Below are positions 12,519-23,795 of a DNA stretch of 64,000 nucleotides, in pieces (position 1 is the stretch's first letter; each line of letters opens with the position of its first letter). Made by a program: the position numbers and the translations under genes. The notes beneath the pieces are model-generated. The model had not been told where the DNA came from, made no database searches, and was given only the letters and a program-made list of their open reading frames with translations. Origin of the DNA: Paramyrothecium sp. XJ0827 (lineage: Eukaryota > Ascomycota > Sordariomycetes > Hypocreales > Stachybotryaceae); assembly GCA_020881915.1 (NCBI GenBank), contig JAJFPB010000005.1, forward strand, positions 3,162,001-3,226,000, written 5' to 3'.

Positions 12519-14496
12519 TCACCAGATTTCTTGCCACCATGTTATGGAGTCCATGAGCTTCTTGCGGTCCTCCTCGCCCTCGTGGGTGTCGGAAGGGTTG
12601 AAAATGACGTTCTTGCAGGATTCTGCCATCCTAGACGAACCCCCGCAAACGGTGAAAATGGCATTCTTCGGTATCAGCTGCTTCAATCGCTCCGCCTCCT
12701 CTTTCAGCCGGTCCTGAACGTAGACCTTTTCTCGCTGGTCCCGTGAGAATGCGGGGAAGACGACGAGACGATCAGCTAGCTCTTGCCACTCTTGTTCAAA
12801 GAAGTAGTCGGCAGCCTTATTCCGGTTGCCAAAGAACAAGAGCATAGGCCCGGGAGAGGGGTGTGTCAGACGCTCTTGGATTAGGCAGCGGGCAGGAGCA
12901 ATTCCAGTGCCAGTGGCGATGGCGATAAGGGGTCGTTGAGCATTAGCGGCGCCGTGTATGGGCGAGAGGACGGGTTTGTGGGAGACGCGCAGGCGAGTCA
13001 GTGGCGGCAAGTTGGCAAGATAGCGCGAGCAGAGACCCTCGCGCGGCTTGCGTAGCACGGTGCGATACTTGACGAGGGCGACAACTAGCTCCACGCGAGT
13101 AACATCCTCGTGACCTGGGTCAGGATGAGTCAGATGTTTCCCGCCGTTGGCGATGCTGAAGTCGCGGCCGCGGATCAGGGGGAACACATCCAGCAGCCTC
13201 TCGACGGGGATGCGAACCGAGGTGAACTCGTCGAGAACCTCGATGATGGAGCGGCGAGCGCGAGTCGCGTAGTCAAAGTACTCGTCGATGAACTCGGCCT
13301 GCGTGAACTCGAGGAGACGCTCGCGGTGGTAGGCGTCCTCAGTGAAGTAGGACATGCTCTTGAGAAATGAGCGCCGCGGTATGGCGGTGATGTCAATGTT
13401 GTGCAACAGCAGGTCGCGCACGGTGCAGTTGGTGGGAGCGTAGAGACCGCGCGGAAGCGAGGCGCACGCGGAGAGGTCCAGGGTCCGGTCGGCTACCGCA
13501 TCCCACCCCATCAGAGTGATGAGGCGCTGGACGTCGGAGGGGAAGTTCTTGGGGTAGATGGTCAGGCAGTCGCCCGGGTTGCAGTGCAGCTTCTGGCCGG
13601 CACGGCTGGGGATATCGAATGCCACGAGGCGCACGTCCTGCCAGTGATCGGCCGGCGTCTGCCTTTCGTTCTTGGCCAGAACAGACTCCCAAGCATCTGG
13701 AACGGGTAGCATCGCATTTGGCGGGGCCTCAAGAAGGGCCGGCGGAGTATCTGGCGGTGGACTTGATGAACCATTGACGTGGTGAGCATCTGCAGTCTTC
13801 AGTGCTGGTTCGAGAGACCACCGTGGGGGCAGCGTCTCGTCTTCGGGGATTGGCTCGAGGCCATCAGGATGAGGGTAGTTTTCCAGCAAGTGCTTGCGCA
13901 GCCCGTCGGCCCATGTCACAAAGACGCCCTCGATGCCATCATTGAACTGCTCGTCTGCCTCAAAGCCATCGACGAAGGTGCTGGCTCCGAGCTGCTCCAG
14001 CCGCCGCGTGAGCTTTCTAGCAGCCCAGTTGAACCTGAAAAGACAATGGTGAGCAAGGATGGTGCAAACATCAATGTGCAGGAAAGGATTTACTTGACGT
14101 AAGTGCTGTCTCCGAGTCCGAAGAAAGTGTACTGCAGCTGCGACAAGCAACCCGGGGGCAGCTTCTTGCGCAGCAGCTTCTTCCAGAAGGCTAGGGAGTT
14201 ATGGGGCATGTCACCCTGGCCGGTTGTGGAGATGACGAAGATGACTAGCTGGTGTTGTAATAGAGCGCTCTTTTCGTTGTCAGATGTCAGACATATGTTC
14301 TATTCATTGACGTGGTAACACGTGGGATGCCCGTCATGGCATTATTACCTACAAGCTCGACGGCATCGAGTTCGTCGACATCGGTGCGGAAGTGCAGCCT
14401 CTGGCACAGGCGACCTAACTCTTCAGCCAAGTCCTGGGCGTTCCCCGTCTCGGAGCCGTAGACGACCAGCACGCTGCGATCCGAGCCGGCGGCCAT
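12519..14496 (-). CDS. TAH18: NADPH-dependent diflavin oxidoreductase Tah18/NDOR1
   Basis: Electron donor of cytosolic iron-sulfur protein assembly: passes electrons from NADPH via FAD and FMN to Dre2/CIAPIN1. Exons 14496-14353, 14269-14094 and 14034-12519 give 611 residues, close to the family length. The N-terminus has the flavodoxin FMN motif VVYGSETGNAQD and ISTTGQGDMP, then FGLGDSTYVKFNW across the second intron. The FAD domain has GRDFSIANGG. The NADPH domain has ATGTGIAPARCLIQE and FFGNRNKAADYFF, and the protein ends with WWQEIW. The first acceptor chosen (CGAAAAG) is weak but gives the best flavodoxin alignment; a later AG would shorten the protein by a few residues. The promoter faces the RRM gene, with a poly-A tract about 185 bp upstream of the start. 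Confidence 0.95.
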
Positions 14497-17400
14497 GGTG
14501 ATGCCCGACTGGACCAGTCAGCGCCGGCCGGGGGCGGCTGCTTTTTGCTTTCTTTGGATGCAAAGGCAACAGCTGCCGCAACGGAACCCTGACAGTAAGG
14601 CTAAGACGTATCACGGGGCGCGGAGCTTTTCGATGTACTTGTGTGGCTAAATTAAGGATATGCGGATATCTTTTGCGGTTTAAAAAAAAAAAAAAAAAAA
14701 AGAAACAGAACGGTAGCGGCAGATCCGATGACGGCGCGTTGGCGCTGGCGTTGGCGCGCTGGCCGGTGCCGGTGCGGCGGGACATCTTATCAATCAGTGA
14801 CCGTTTTGGGGCGGCACGTTTTCTGTGGCGGGCACCGCACCGTGCCACCGATTCGACGTGTCGGCGCTCGGCTCCGGATTGTCGGGTCGAGCCTCAGGTC
14901 AGACGAAAGGACCCTGATCAGCTGTTTTGCATGAGTCGTGCAGTTTACGCACACCGTGATAAGCGAGGAAACAGGGGTTTTCTTTGTTTACGACGTATGC
15001 TCTCTTATCTGCATCTGTTTCTGTCCGAATTGAAGTGGTGGTTTGCAGTCATCACAGATCATCTTTATTGTGGTTTTTGGGGGGGCTTTTATACACCTTT
15101 TTTCCTTCTCTTGTTTTGTGACCGCGTTGTAACCTTTTGATTTGTTCATCGTCACCTTGTCGTGGAGTGCGATGAGAAGTGGTGAAATATCCGCCTGGTT
15201 AATAATACCCGGAACAGCCGTTCCATGCTGGCACCAAAGACATTCGTTTAGAATAGGGGTTCTTAGGAATGGTAATGCGCCCACGCGCCGCCAGACTCCC
15301 TAGCCCACAGTCTTCCATGGGGTTTCTAGGACAAAATCAATGCTGATTCTGGTTGGCCCATCGCATTTCGCTGGAGATTGCATGAACACATTAAGATTAT
15401 GCCAGGATCAGAGCAATTTCGGGGATCGCACTGTTCAAGCCTGGCGCCTCCGGCACAGGGGCATGTTACTAAAGGGGGGCCCGCGCCGTTAATCGAACAC
15501 GGAACCGGGTCTGTTCCGTTCTGGTTCTCGACCATCGGGCCCGTAAAAGGCAGCCTAGCCCATGCCAGCCCTTGAGTGCCCATGAATGCCTGGGAAGACC
15601 CCTGGCTATGGCCCGGTATCATGGACTCGCACTGGAACGCGCGCCTGTTCCTTGTACGCAGGAGAAGACTCCCCTGAGCTTGTATGGGTGTAAGCCATTC
15701 GCTGACACAAATAACGGACGGCCGGATCGCGAGTCAGAAGATTCTCTCATGCTTACGTGTGATTGTCACGTCTGGTGAGTAATACGGCAAAGAGCACGGA
15801 CAGTGATGTGACGGAATCAGAACATGTGGATCGCATGGTAAGGAATCAGAGATGCATGCGTTCCCCGATTCCATGACTGGAATACTACATCACCTTTCGC
15901 CTCTGCGTGCTGTTGACGCAAGGCCCTAGGCTCAGGTCCGCCAGACAAAGTCCCTGCATCCAGCAGCAAGAGGAATAGAATGGCATACCCCCCGTCCTTT
16001 CGGGAAGACCATTGAAGCCGTTTCCACCCAAGATATTCGGATGGCGTTGCGCCTAATACATTCCGGACATAGTGTATCCACCCAGAGCTACCCTACCCGA
16101 GTGCCGTGCCGTGAAGCGGGGAGCTTGTTCGAGCGCACTCATGCACACGACAAAGGTCGTCCGTGTGGCTTGAGCTTGTCAACAGTCGTCACAGCAAGTT
16201 GCTGGCAGTGTCATGAGTAACCATGACGGCAGACTGATCAAGGACAAAGTCCGGGGGGCTACGGAATCGTCACTCATGTCGGAGCCACAACAGACCACCG
16301 CATGAGTGCGTCGCAAAAGATTCTGCTTCATGCGTGCGCATCAACAGCTGTCACACAAGAATCCCCCGCTGACGAATGCTTGTCGCAGCAATGCGCGCAT
16401 CCTGGCCGTTTGCCGTCTTAGAATTCGAACGTCGGATCGTGATGAGACGCTTCGACGTTGAGAACTGAAGATGTGGCTGATGCGAGGAGCAACAGAGACA
16501 ACCGACTCCACTTATTCGGGTGCAGTGGATGGATGTACCTTAAAATACCTAGTCATTTCGACTTCGATTTACCGCACCTTTTTACTTTCAAGAGGGTTAA
16601 GCAGAAACATGAGGGGCTCTCACAGAGAGGTGTCGCTACCAGTGCCTTATAACTAGCACACCGCCCTCCGGGCTCGCAGTCGCCAGCGCCGGCCCTCCCT
16701 CCACAAAGTGGCTAACAGAGGGTCCACGCCCCCTCACCCCTGTCGAGCTTTCTGGGTCCTTGCCAAGCTCCCTTTCGCCTTGTCCGTCCGTGACGGCTAT
16801 TGTCTGCGAGCAAAGAGTGGTGGACTTGTAGATACTTCTCGATACTGGTCGTGCGACACTCGCCTATTTCGGCCAGGCAATGTTTGATACAGGCGAGGGC
16901 CAAACGAAGACAACCCGTTCTCTCGCTGCAAGGGCGACAGAAGAAAGATAAAGACAACCTTACGGTACTTGCGGTACCTCAACTTTACGTTCGGTGGTTG
17001 GTCATGGCAGGTAAAAGAAAGTACCAGGTCTTTGTTTTTGGCTTTGCCATCATGAAGCTATCAAGCAGAAGGTACCTTCTGGAAGGCTCGGCGGGACGGT
17101 GACCCCTTTGAAGTAGCTTGTCGCCCGGTACTTAATCTCAGCTGAGCTTCATGTATCAAAGTAAAGTAATTTAGGTACTTGAGGTACCTTACCTCACCTT
17201 GTTGCCTTCCTTCTTCCATTATTGAACTTCTCCTGCCACACTACGGTGTCCGTATTATTAGCGAAGAGTAGCGCGAAAGTGAGCCCATATTTAACAGTAC
17301 ATGGGAATAATGACAGCTAGGCCGTGGCCCCGGAAAACAATGAGTAATTCAAGCATCATACCCACTGTCTGGGCTGTTGCTTGCACTCTCCACAAAGTGG

Positions 17401-18182
17401 AAGCCAAAGAACTTAAGGCAAAGTAAGGTAAGGCAGGCAAGGTACCTTGGTGGGTGTACTGTGTTGCACGGCGCAGAAAGCCACCTGGCTGTTTCCCTTT
17501 TATCTTTTTGTTTGTCGGACGGGCCTGCGGGAGTGCAGTGCAGCCTTCCCTCGATGCTCATTCGCCCCCCTCCCTTTTTTCTTGCCTTTCACTTTCCCCG
17601 TCCCAAAGTATCCGCACCCTGGCTTGCTCTCCCCTTCTACCTTCAGTTAGTTACTGCAGTACCCAGAACCTACAGCCAGTACCTTGCAGTACTTGGCCAC
17701 TTCCCTCCATTTGCCTGCACAGGTGCAGTCAGACCCCCCGGCTCCTGCGCAAAAAAATCCCACCGTGCCTGTGCCTGTGCCCTGGCCTCTTGGCCACTTT
17801 CTCACCCCCCTGCAGCCACCCCCAAGCTTAGAATTGCAGGAGACGTAAAAAAATATTTCAGAATCTCGCGACGCCTGTGCTAACGTCTCCCCTTTCTTTC
17901 TCCTCCCATCACAACTCTCAGTCAACTTGTGTCTCCGCGCAACGCATCGCCGTCTGTCCCCAAACCTCCGTTTCTAGGGCACCAAGCTACCCTGATCAAA
18001 CTCCTCCCTCATTGCACCAGAGCTGAACCTTCGAGTCTCCCTTTACTCTTCGACTTCGAAACGTTTCCTTTGCACAAGCACGCAATCCTTTCCATCAAGC
18101 GTCATCATCTGCCTTTTGACCTAGCTTTCTCCATCCACAACAAACGAAGCCACCTTCAAAAACAACATCCATTTTCGTCAAC
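14497..18182. other. 3.7-kb divergent promoter region with poly-A tract and GGTACC-type motif cluster
   Basis: Lies between TAH18 (minus) and the RRM gene (plus). A pure poly-A run covers 14681-14701. From about 16960 to 17700 there are repeated GGTACCTT/GTACTT/TAAGGTA words. The last 300 bases are C/T-rich, as expected for a fungal 5' leader. No gene supported. Confidence 0.5.
14681..14701 (+). repeat. Poly-A homopolymer (21 A)
   Basis: Uninterrupted run of A on the plus strand, about 185 bp upstream of the TAH18 start codon (poly-T in that gene's sense). It may act as a poly(dA:dT) nucleosome-depleting promoter element; that is inference. Confidence 0.8.
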
Positions 18183-19725
18183 ATGTCTGCTACCAACGTG
18201 GAGAAGGCCCCCGATGCCGCCGTCAACGACATTGCCAACACTCTGAGCAACACCTCAATCAGCAAGCCTGCCGATGACAAGGCCGCCGCCAACGAGGCTG
18301 CCTCGGCCAGCGCTGCTGAAGGCCGCCGCCTTTACATTGGCAACCTGGCCTACGCGACAACCGAGGGGGAGTTGAAGGACTTCTTCAAGAGCTACCTTGT
18401 GTGAGTCATGCTCCTTGCGCCTGACGCCCAACGTCCAGCCTTCCACTACCTTCCATAACCATTTATGGAAGCCTCGCGCCAGCATTCACGCGATGATCTG
18501 TGCCTTGCATCCCGGGTTTACAGCCATGAGCCACTCCAAAAACTAGCGTCTGCTATGACGTTTAGTTTCACCGCCCTGACTTGTCGTTCCTTTGTTCATG
18601 CATGACTTTCGCAACGTGTCACTAATTCTTTGTGTAGTGAGTCCGTTTCTATCCCAAAGAACCCTCGCACCGACCGCCCTGTCGGCTACGCCTTTGTCGA
18701 CCTCTCCACCCCCACCGAGGCCGAGCGTGCCATCGAGGAGCTCTCCGGCAAGGAGATCCTCGAGCGCAAGGTCTCCGTCCAGCTCGCCCGTAAGCCCGAG
18801 CCCGCTGGTGAGAAGGCTGTCGAAGGTGCCAACGGAGAGGGTTCTGGCGCTGAGGGATCTCGCCGCCGCGCTTCAGGCCGTGGTCGTGGCCGTGGCCGTG
18901 GCCGCAATGGCCGTGGCGGTGCCCGTGGTGGCCGCGCTGTACGTAACAAACCGTGATTCCTTTTTGTGTGTTCAGAAATTAACGTCTCCCTTAGGAAGGT
19001 GAGGAGAAGAAGGAAGGCGAGGCTGCTGAGCCTGCTGCCGCCGCCGAGACTGCTGCTGCTCCTGCCGCCGCTGTCGATGCTCAGGCCGCTCCGGCCTCCT
19101 CTGAGGTGCTACCTTTGACCGATATCACAAACCAGAACGGCACTGACGAGAACGCGAAGAACTCCAAGGCTCAGCGAGCCCAGCGTGAGCGCCGCGAGCG
19201 CGGTCCCCCCGCTGACGGCATCCCTTCCAAGACCAAGGTCATGGTCGCCAACCTGCCCTACGACCTGACCGAGGAGAAGGTAAGCAAAGCAACCACCTCA
19301 AATTTACCTGGCATGGACTAGAAGCTGACAATTCCATGTAGCTTCTTGAGCTCTTCCAGGCCTACCAGCCCTCTTCTGCTAAGATAGCTCTCCGACCCAT
19401 TCCCCGATTCATGATTAAGAAGCTCCAGGCCCGTGGTGAGGCTCGCAAGGGCCGTGGATTCGGATTTGTCACTCTCGCATCCGAGGAACTGCAGCAGAAG
19501 GCTGTCACCGAGATGAACGGCAAGGAGATCGAGGGCCGTGAGATCGCCGTCAAGGTTGCTATTGACAGCCCTGACAAGACGGATGAGGAGGCCAACGCCC
19601 CTGAGGGCGATGTCCCCGCCGCTACCGGAGACAAGGAGGAGGCCGCGGAGAAGCCTGCCGAGACCGCTGCTCCCGCCACCACCGCCGCTCCTGCTACCTC
19701 TACTACTACTACCACCACCGCTTAA
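18183..19725 (+). CDS. RNA-binding protein with two RRM domains and an RGG-type linker
   Basis: Four exons (18183-18400, 18638-18938, 18995-19279, 19342-19725) give 395 residues. RRM1 has RNP2 LYIGNL near residue 52 and RNP1 VGYAFVDL, split by the 237-bp first intron. A GRGRGRGRNGRGGARGG stretch and an Ala/Glu-rich linker follow. RRM2 starts VMVANLPYDL and has RNP1 GRGFGFVTL, split by the third intron. The C-terminus is Ala/Thr-rich and low complexity. The first intron is unusually long for the window, which can accompany intron-mediated regulation. Likely nuclear or nucleolar RNA binding; no specific orthologue can be named from sequence alone. Confidence 0.92.
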
Positions 19726-20714
19726 GTCTTTGGCTGAGGTGGTACCTTTGCACTAGGCAAGGATTTTTACGATAATGGCACGCAACTTTTTCAACATTTC
19801 CTCTGACGTTAGAAGTGTGCTTGAAGATGGGATGTGGACAGTTGCCCTTTGATCTATGGGACCTGGAAGCATCGGTGACGAAAAGATTTTGGCGTTTGAT
19901 GATGGGAGGCTTGCCGAAACTGTCTCGCCGCCACTCGCTTTATTGACAAAATTTACCTTCATCCGCCGTTGTATTTGTATTGCTCCTTTTTTCCTTCCCA
20001 TACCCTCCTGCTGGGGTTGTATATTAAGACTTTAGCTGGAAGCGGCTTGGGACGAATCTCTAGGCGTGAAAAAATCACCAAATATGGATTTAATTGACGC
20101 TATTTCTTGAAGGCCACTATTGTTCTGAACATGTCGAACGCACGTTGTTGCATCCTGATGATGACTGTACCGTAAACGGGCGAGCAGAGAGTTGCTCGAT
20201 AATAGCCAAGTGATTTATGTGGTGACATCAAGAGAACCCGTTGCAGTGGTAGCTGGCGCGGTGAGATGGCGATCATGGTGATGTCCAGTCAGGTACGCTT
20301 CGAACAGGCCTCGCTGCGTCAAAGTGATGTCAGGCCGTGATGGCCTGCACCACAATGAGGCCCAAAATGTATTATTTGGCCGTCTGGAGCAAGCCAGCCA
20401 GTCTTGCTGAGGATTGTGGATTGTGGATTGTGGGTTGGGGAGCTTGGTCCATTCACGTTGCTGGACCTGTGCTTGGGCGGCCCCACTGACTTTATTTCAG
20501 GTGCATCGTTTCACTGGGGACGGGACTGCGCCGCCCCGACTAAGTAAGGTAAGTCAGGCAACTCGGCTGGACTTGGAGGAATAATCCCAGGCCAGGCCTG
20601 GAACCCTGCACACACTTCCACTCCCGAGCGAGAACAGATTATTCCCAAAGACCTCACCACCGCAGCGCAATCCCTCTAGCCCCCCTCTCTGCGTTTACGA
20701 GCACAAACGAAACA
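19726..20714. other. Intergenic region with short TGTGGAT microrepeat
   Basis: Holds the 3' end of the RRM gene and the promoter of the ArfGAP gene. Around 20411-20440 a GGATTGT unit repeats in tandem about three times. TAAGTAAGGTAAG-type words lie near 20540. No gene supported. Confidence 0.5.
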
Positions 20715-22063
20715 ATGGCGACCAAGGCCATGTGGGAGGTCGACCCGGAGACGCGGTCCAAGGTCAGTCGCGCTGCATCCCTATCTTCAATCACCAACCA
20801 TTTCCCCTTCCCCTTCCCCTTCCCTTCCCTTCCCTTCCCCTCCCACCCCTAATAATTCTGCCACATTGTCTTTGGCACGTGCTGACCTCTAGTAGCTGGC
20901 TACGCTCCAGAAGGAACCCAAGAACAGCGTCTGCTGCGACTGCAACGCCCCCTCGCCGCAATGGGCGTCGCCCAAGTTCGGCATCTTCATCTGCCTATCA
21001 TGCGCGGGCGTCCACCGCGGCCTCGGCGTGCACATCTCCTTTGTCAGGAGTATCTCCATGGACGCCTTCAAGGCCAGCGAGATCGAGCGGATGCGCCTCG
21101 GCGGCAACGAACGGTGGAGGAAGTTCTTTGACGAGCACGAGGACACGCAAATGAGGGGCATCACCTGGGACGACGCCACCATTGCCGAGCGCTACAGCGG
21201 CGAGGTCGGCGAGGAGTGGAAGGAGAGGCTGACCTGCAAGGTCGAAGGGAAAGATTACGTCCCTGGAGAGAAGAAGCCGGCAGCTCCTGCGCCGAAGCCG
21301 GCATCGCGGACGGGAACGCCACTCAGCGGCACGACCAGCAACAACGGCCGCAGCGAGAGCCCTGCGCAGCAAGGCGGCAAGGTCAGGGTGGACGACAAGT
21401 ACTTTGCCAGACTCGGCGCGGACAACGCCAACCGGTCCGAGAGCCTGCCGCCGAGCCAGGGCGGGAAATATGCCGGCTTCGGAAACACCCCTGGCCCGAG
21501 CCAAAACAGCCAGTCAGGGGGAGCATTGCCAAACTTCGACGACCTCCAGAAGGACCCCGTTGCGGCATTGACAAAGGGATTCGGATGGTTCACGACTACC
21601 GTGACCAAGACCGCCAAAACTGTGAACGATGGGTACATCCAACCGACCGCGAAGCAGGTATGGGGAGCACCGACTCGTCCACCCTCCTTTTCATTCTATT
21701 CCTTGTCACTAACACAAAGTCTTGTAACTACAGATTGCCGAAGGTGATTTCGCCAGGCAAGCACAATCTACAGCGGCACAGCTAGCCCGACAGGCTCAGC
21801 TCGCTAGCAAGAACGCGCAGGAGGGTTTCAACAGATTCGTTGAAGGCGGACCGGAAGGCCGCCGACAGGCGCCTCTCGACGAGAGCCGGAAGGGTTTCTG
21901 GGACGACTTCTCGAACCTCGCTGACCAGCAGAACAACAAGCAGACGGGTGGGGGCAGCAGCTCCATCGGCACAAGTGCAATGGGCATGGGGAAGAGCAGG
22001 GGAGGGCCTGCGGCTGCTGCACCAGCAAAGAAGTCGAAGCAGGATGACTGGGATGACTGGTGA
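20715..22063 (+). CDS. GCS1: ArfGAP (Gcs1/ARFGAP1-type)
   Basis: GTPase-activating protein for Arf in Golgi/ER retrograde vesicle traffic. Exons 20715-20762, 20896-21657 and 21734-22063 encode 379 residues. The ArfGAP zinc finger is intact (CX2C-X16-CX2C, from CCDC to CLSC, then [16 protein letters not shown] with the catalytic Arg). Low-complexity regions follow, and the C-terminal part ([11 protein letters not shown] onward) may form an amphipathic helix. The protein ends in QDDWDDW, matching the aromatic C-terminal coat-binding motif of this family. Intron 1 contains a striking run of TTCCCC/TTCCC repeats around 20808-20850 ahead of the branch site. The acceptor is TAG at 20893-20895, because the TAG three bases earlier would leave an in-frame stop. 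Confidence 0.95.
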
Positions 22064-22788
22064 ACAAACACGCGGTACTGTGATTCATGCAGTGGGAAGA
22101 AGCTGCTCAGGAATGACGGGCTGTTACGGTAGTAGCGTTGATGAGACTTGACTTGTAGACGACCGGAGTACTGGCGTGGATTTGAAGCATATATACATGG
22201 AATGTACAGTTTGACTTGTGATCTGGAAGGACAGGAAAAGGCAGATGCGCCATGGCCATCGGCAGAGTCAAATGAGGTCCATGACTATCCATTGTGAGAA
22301 ATGTCGGTAAAGGAATGAGATTGTAAGAGACATCGCGCGGGCTCGGGGCCGATCTAAAAGACGAGGCGTGGTCCTAAATGCAACGATCTACCAACGTAGC
22401 CAACCCTGAGATGACAACTTTTCCTCAGACAGTAGGCAACGGTTTCTTGTTGAAAACAATTCCAGAGATGCCCTTGGGTAAGAATAATTGGGGAATCACA
22501 TGCTTGGACCTGGTCAGTGTTCGAGGTCAACAATCGCGCCAGACGGGCTCATGACGTCAACATTTCAGCATTGCCCTTTGCATGAGCCCTCCATTGAGCA
22601 GTGCATTTGATATGCTCCGGAAAGCGTACTATTGCTTCTGTCAACTTACCGTAGCTTTTGGCATGTCTTTTGTGCATCTTTGATTTGCTCAGCCTTCATA
22701 GTCTCAACATTGTGAGGAAAGGCTTCTCGAATGAGACTGGCTTTCTAGCACATATAACAAGACGACCTCCTGACAGTACGTTTTCTCC
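22064..22788. other. Intergenic region
   Basis: 3' end of the ArfGAP gene and promoter of the caleosin gene. Nothing recognised. Confidence 0.5.
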
Positions 22789-23520
22789 ATGGAGACATCG
22801 AACCACTATTTGCCAAGCGAGTTGCCAGGTCTTAGCGAGGTCAGATCGAAGGCTTCAGATGATACAAGCCATGAAATGGCTAGCACCGGTTCGGCAGAGA
22901 TACCGAACAGCGGCGCACCATACGACGAGAAGCTTTCTGTCCTGCAACGCCATATCCAGTTCTGGGACCGCGACAACGACGGCATCATCTGGCCGCTGGA
23001 CGTCTACCGCGGGTTCCGCGACCTCGGCTTCGGCCTCTTCTTCTCCATCGGCTCCCTCCTGATCCCCATCTTCTTCTCGTACCCGACGCGGCTGGGCCAC
23101 AGCCTGCTGCCGGACCCGCTGCACCGCATCTACGTGCGGGACATCCACAAGGCCAAGCACGGCTCGGACACGGGCGTGTACGACTTTGACGGCAACTTCG
23201 ACGCGGAGCGCTTCGAGAAGCTGTACGCGCGGTTCGAGCCCAGGGGCGGCGGCGGGCTGGGCTCGCGCGAGGTCTACGAGCTGTGGAAGAAGGACCGGTG
23301 CGCGGCGGACCCGGCCGGCTGGAGCTTTGCCGCCATGGAGTGGTGGACGACGTGGGTGCTGCTGCAGAAGGACGGAAAGGTGCGCAAGGACGACCTGCGG
23401 GCGTGCTACGACGGGAGCCTGTTCTGGAAGATCTACGAGGAAAGGCAGGCGGAGCGGAGGGAGCGTTCCGGGGGGGAGAAGAAGCACCCGGCGATGAGGA
23501 ACTTCTTTGACCCTTCCTAG
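22789..23520 (+). CDS. Caleosin (lipid-droplet haem peroxygenase family)
   Basis: Single-exon gene of 243 residues, a normal length for fungal caleosins. It has the EF-hand DRDNDGIIWPLD at 60-71, preceded by a conserved His (LQRHIQFWD). A hydrophobic segment with a proline-containing turn follows (LGFGLFFSIGSLLIPIFF, about 79-96), the part that embeds in the droplet monolayer. The second conserved block is RIYVRDIHKAKHGSDTG, with the other predicted haem-ligand His. The C-terminal half carries the usual FDAERFEKLYARF and LLQKDGKVRKDDLRACYDG blocks. Expected function: calcium-binding peroxygenase/oxylipin enzyme on lipid bodies. The N-terminal 45 residues are divergent. Confidence 0.93.
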   Translation: METSNHYLPSELPGLSEVRSKASDDTSHEMASTGSAEIPNSGAPYDEKLSVLQRHIQFWDRDNDGIIWPLDVYRGFRDLGFGLFFSIGSLLIPIFFSYPTRLGHSLLPDPLHRIYVRDIHKAKHGSDTGVYDFDGNFDAERFEKLYARFEPRGGGGLGSREVYELWKKDRCAADPAGWSFAAMEWWTTWVLLQKDGKVRKDDLRACYDGSLFWKIYEERQAERRERSGGEKKHPAMRNFFDPS

Positions 23521-23795
23521 GCGCGTTTCCTTATATTCAGCATGGTATATTCCTTCTTGTACTGGGCTATGGTTCCAGTCCACACGGAGAGCTGTTAGAT
23601 GCATGTCCGTAGGATTAGACAGCGTTGCATGTGAAAGCCATTTATGCTTCCCGCTTTCATGGCTGTTTTACATGCAAACGATTTGATCATTATTACTGTT
23701 ACAACTAACAAACCATCATTCCAACTATCGATCTTCTAGACTTGCTCCAACGAACACCGATCAGTTCCACAGCCCCGTTACAGGTGGATTTGATT

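Noticed and set aside
14643..15140. 165-codon plus-strand ORF over the 21-A tract
   Set aside because: Poly-Lys from the homopolymer plus random sequence in a promoter region; no start context or domain.
22855..23604. 249-codon minus-strand ORF over the caleosin gene
   Set aside because: Antisense shadow of a GC-rich coding region.
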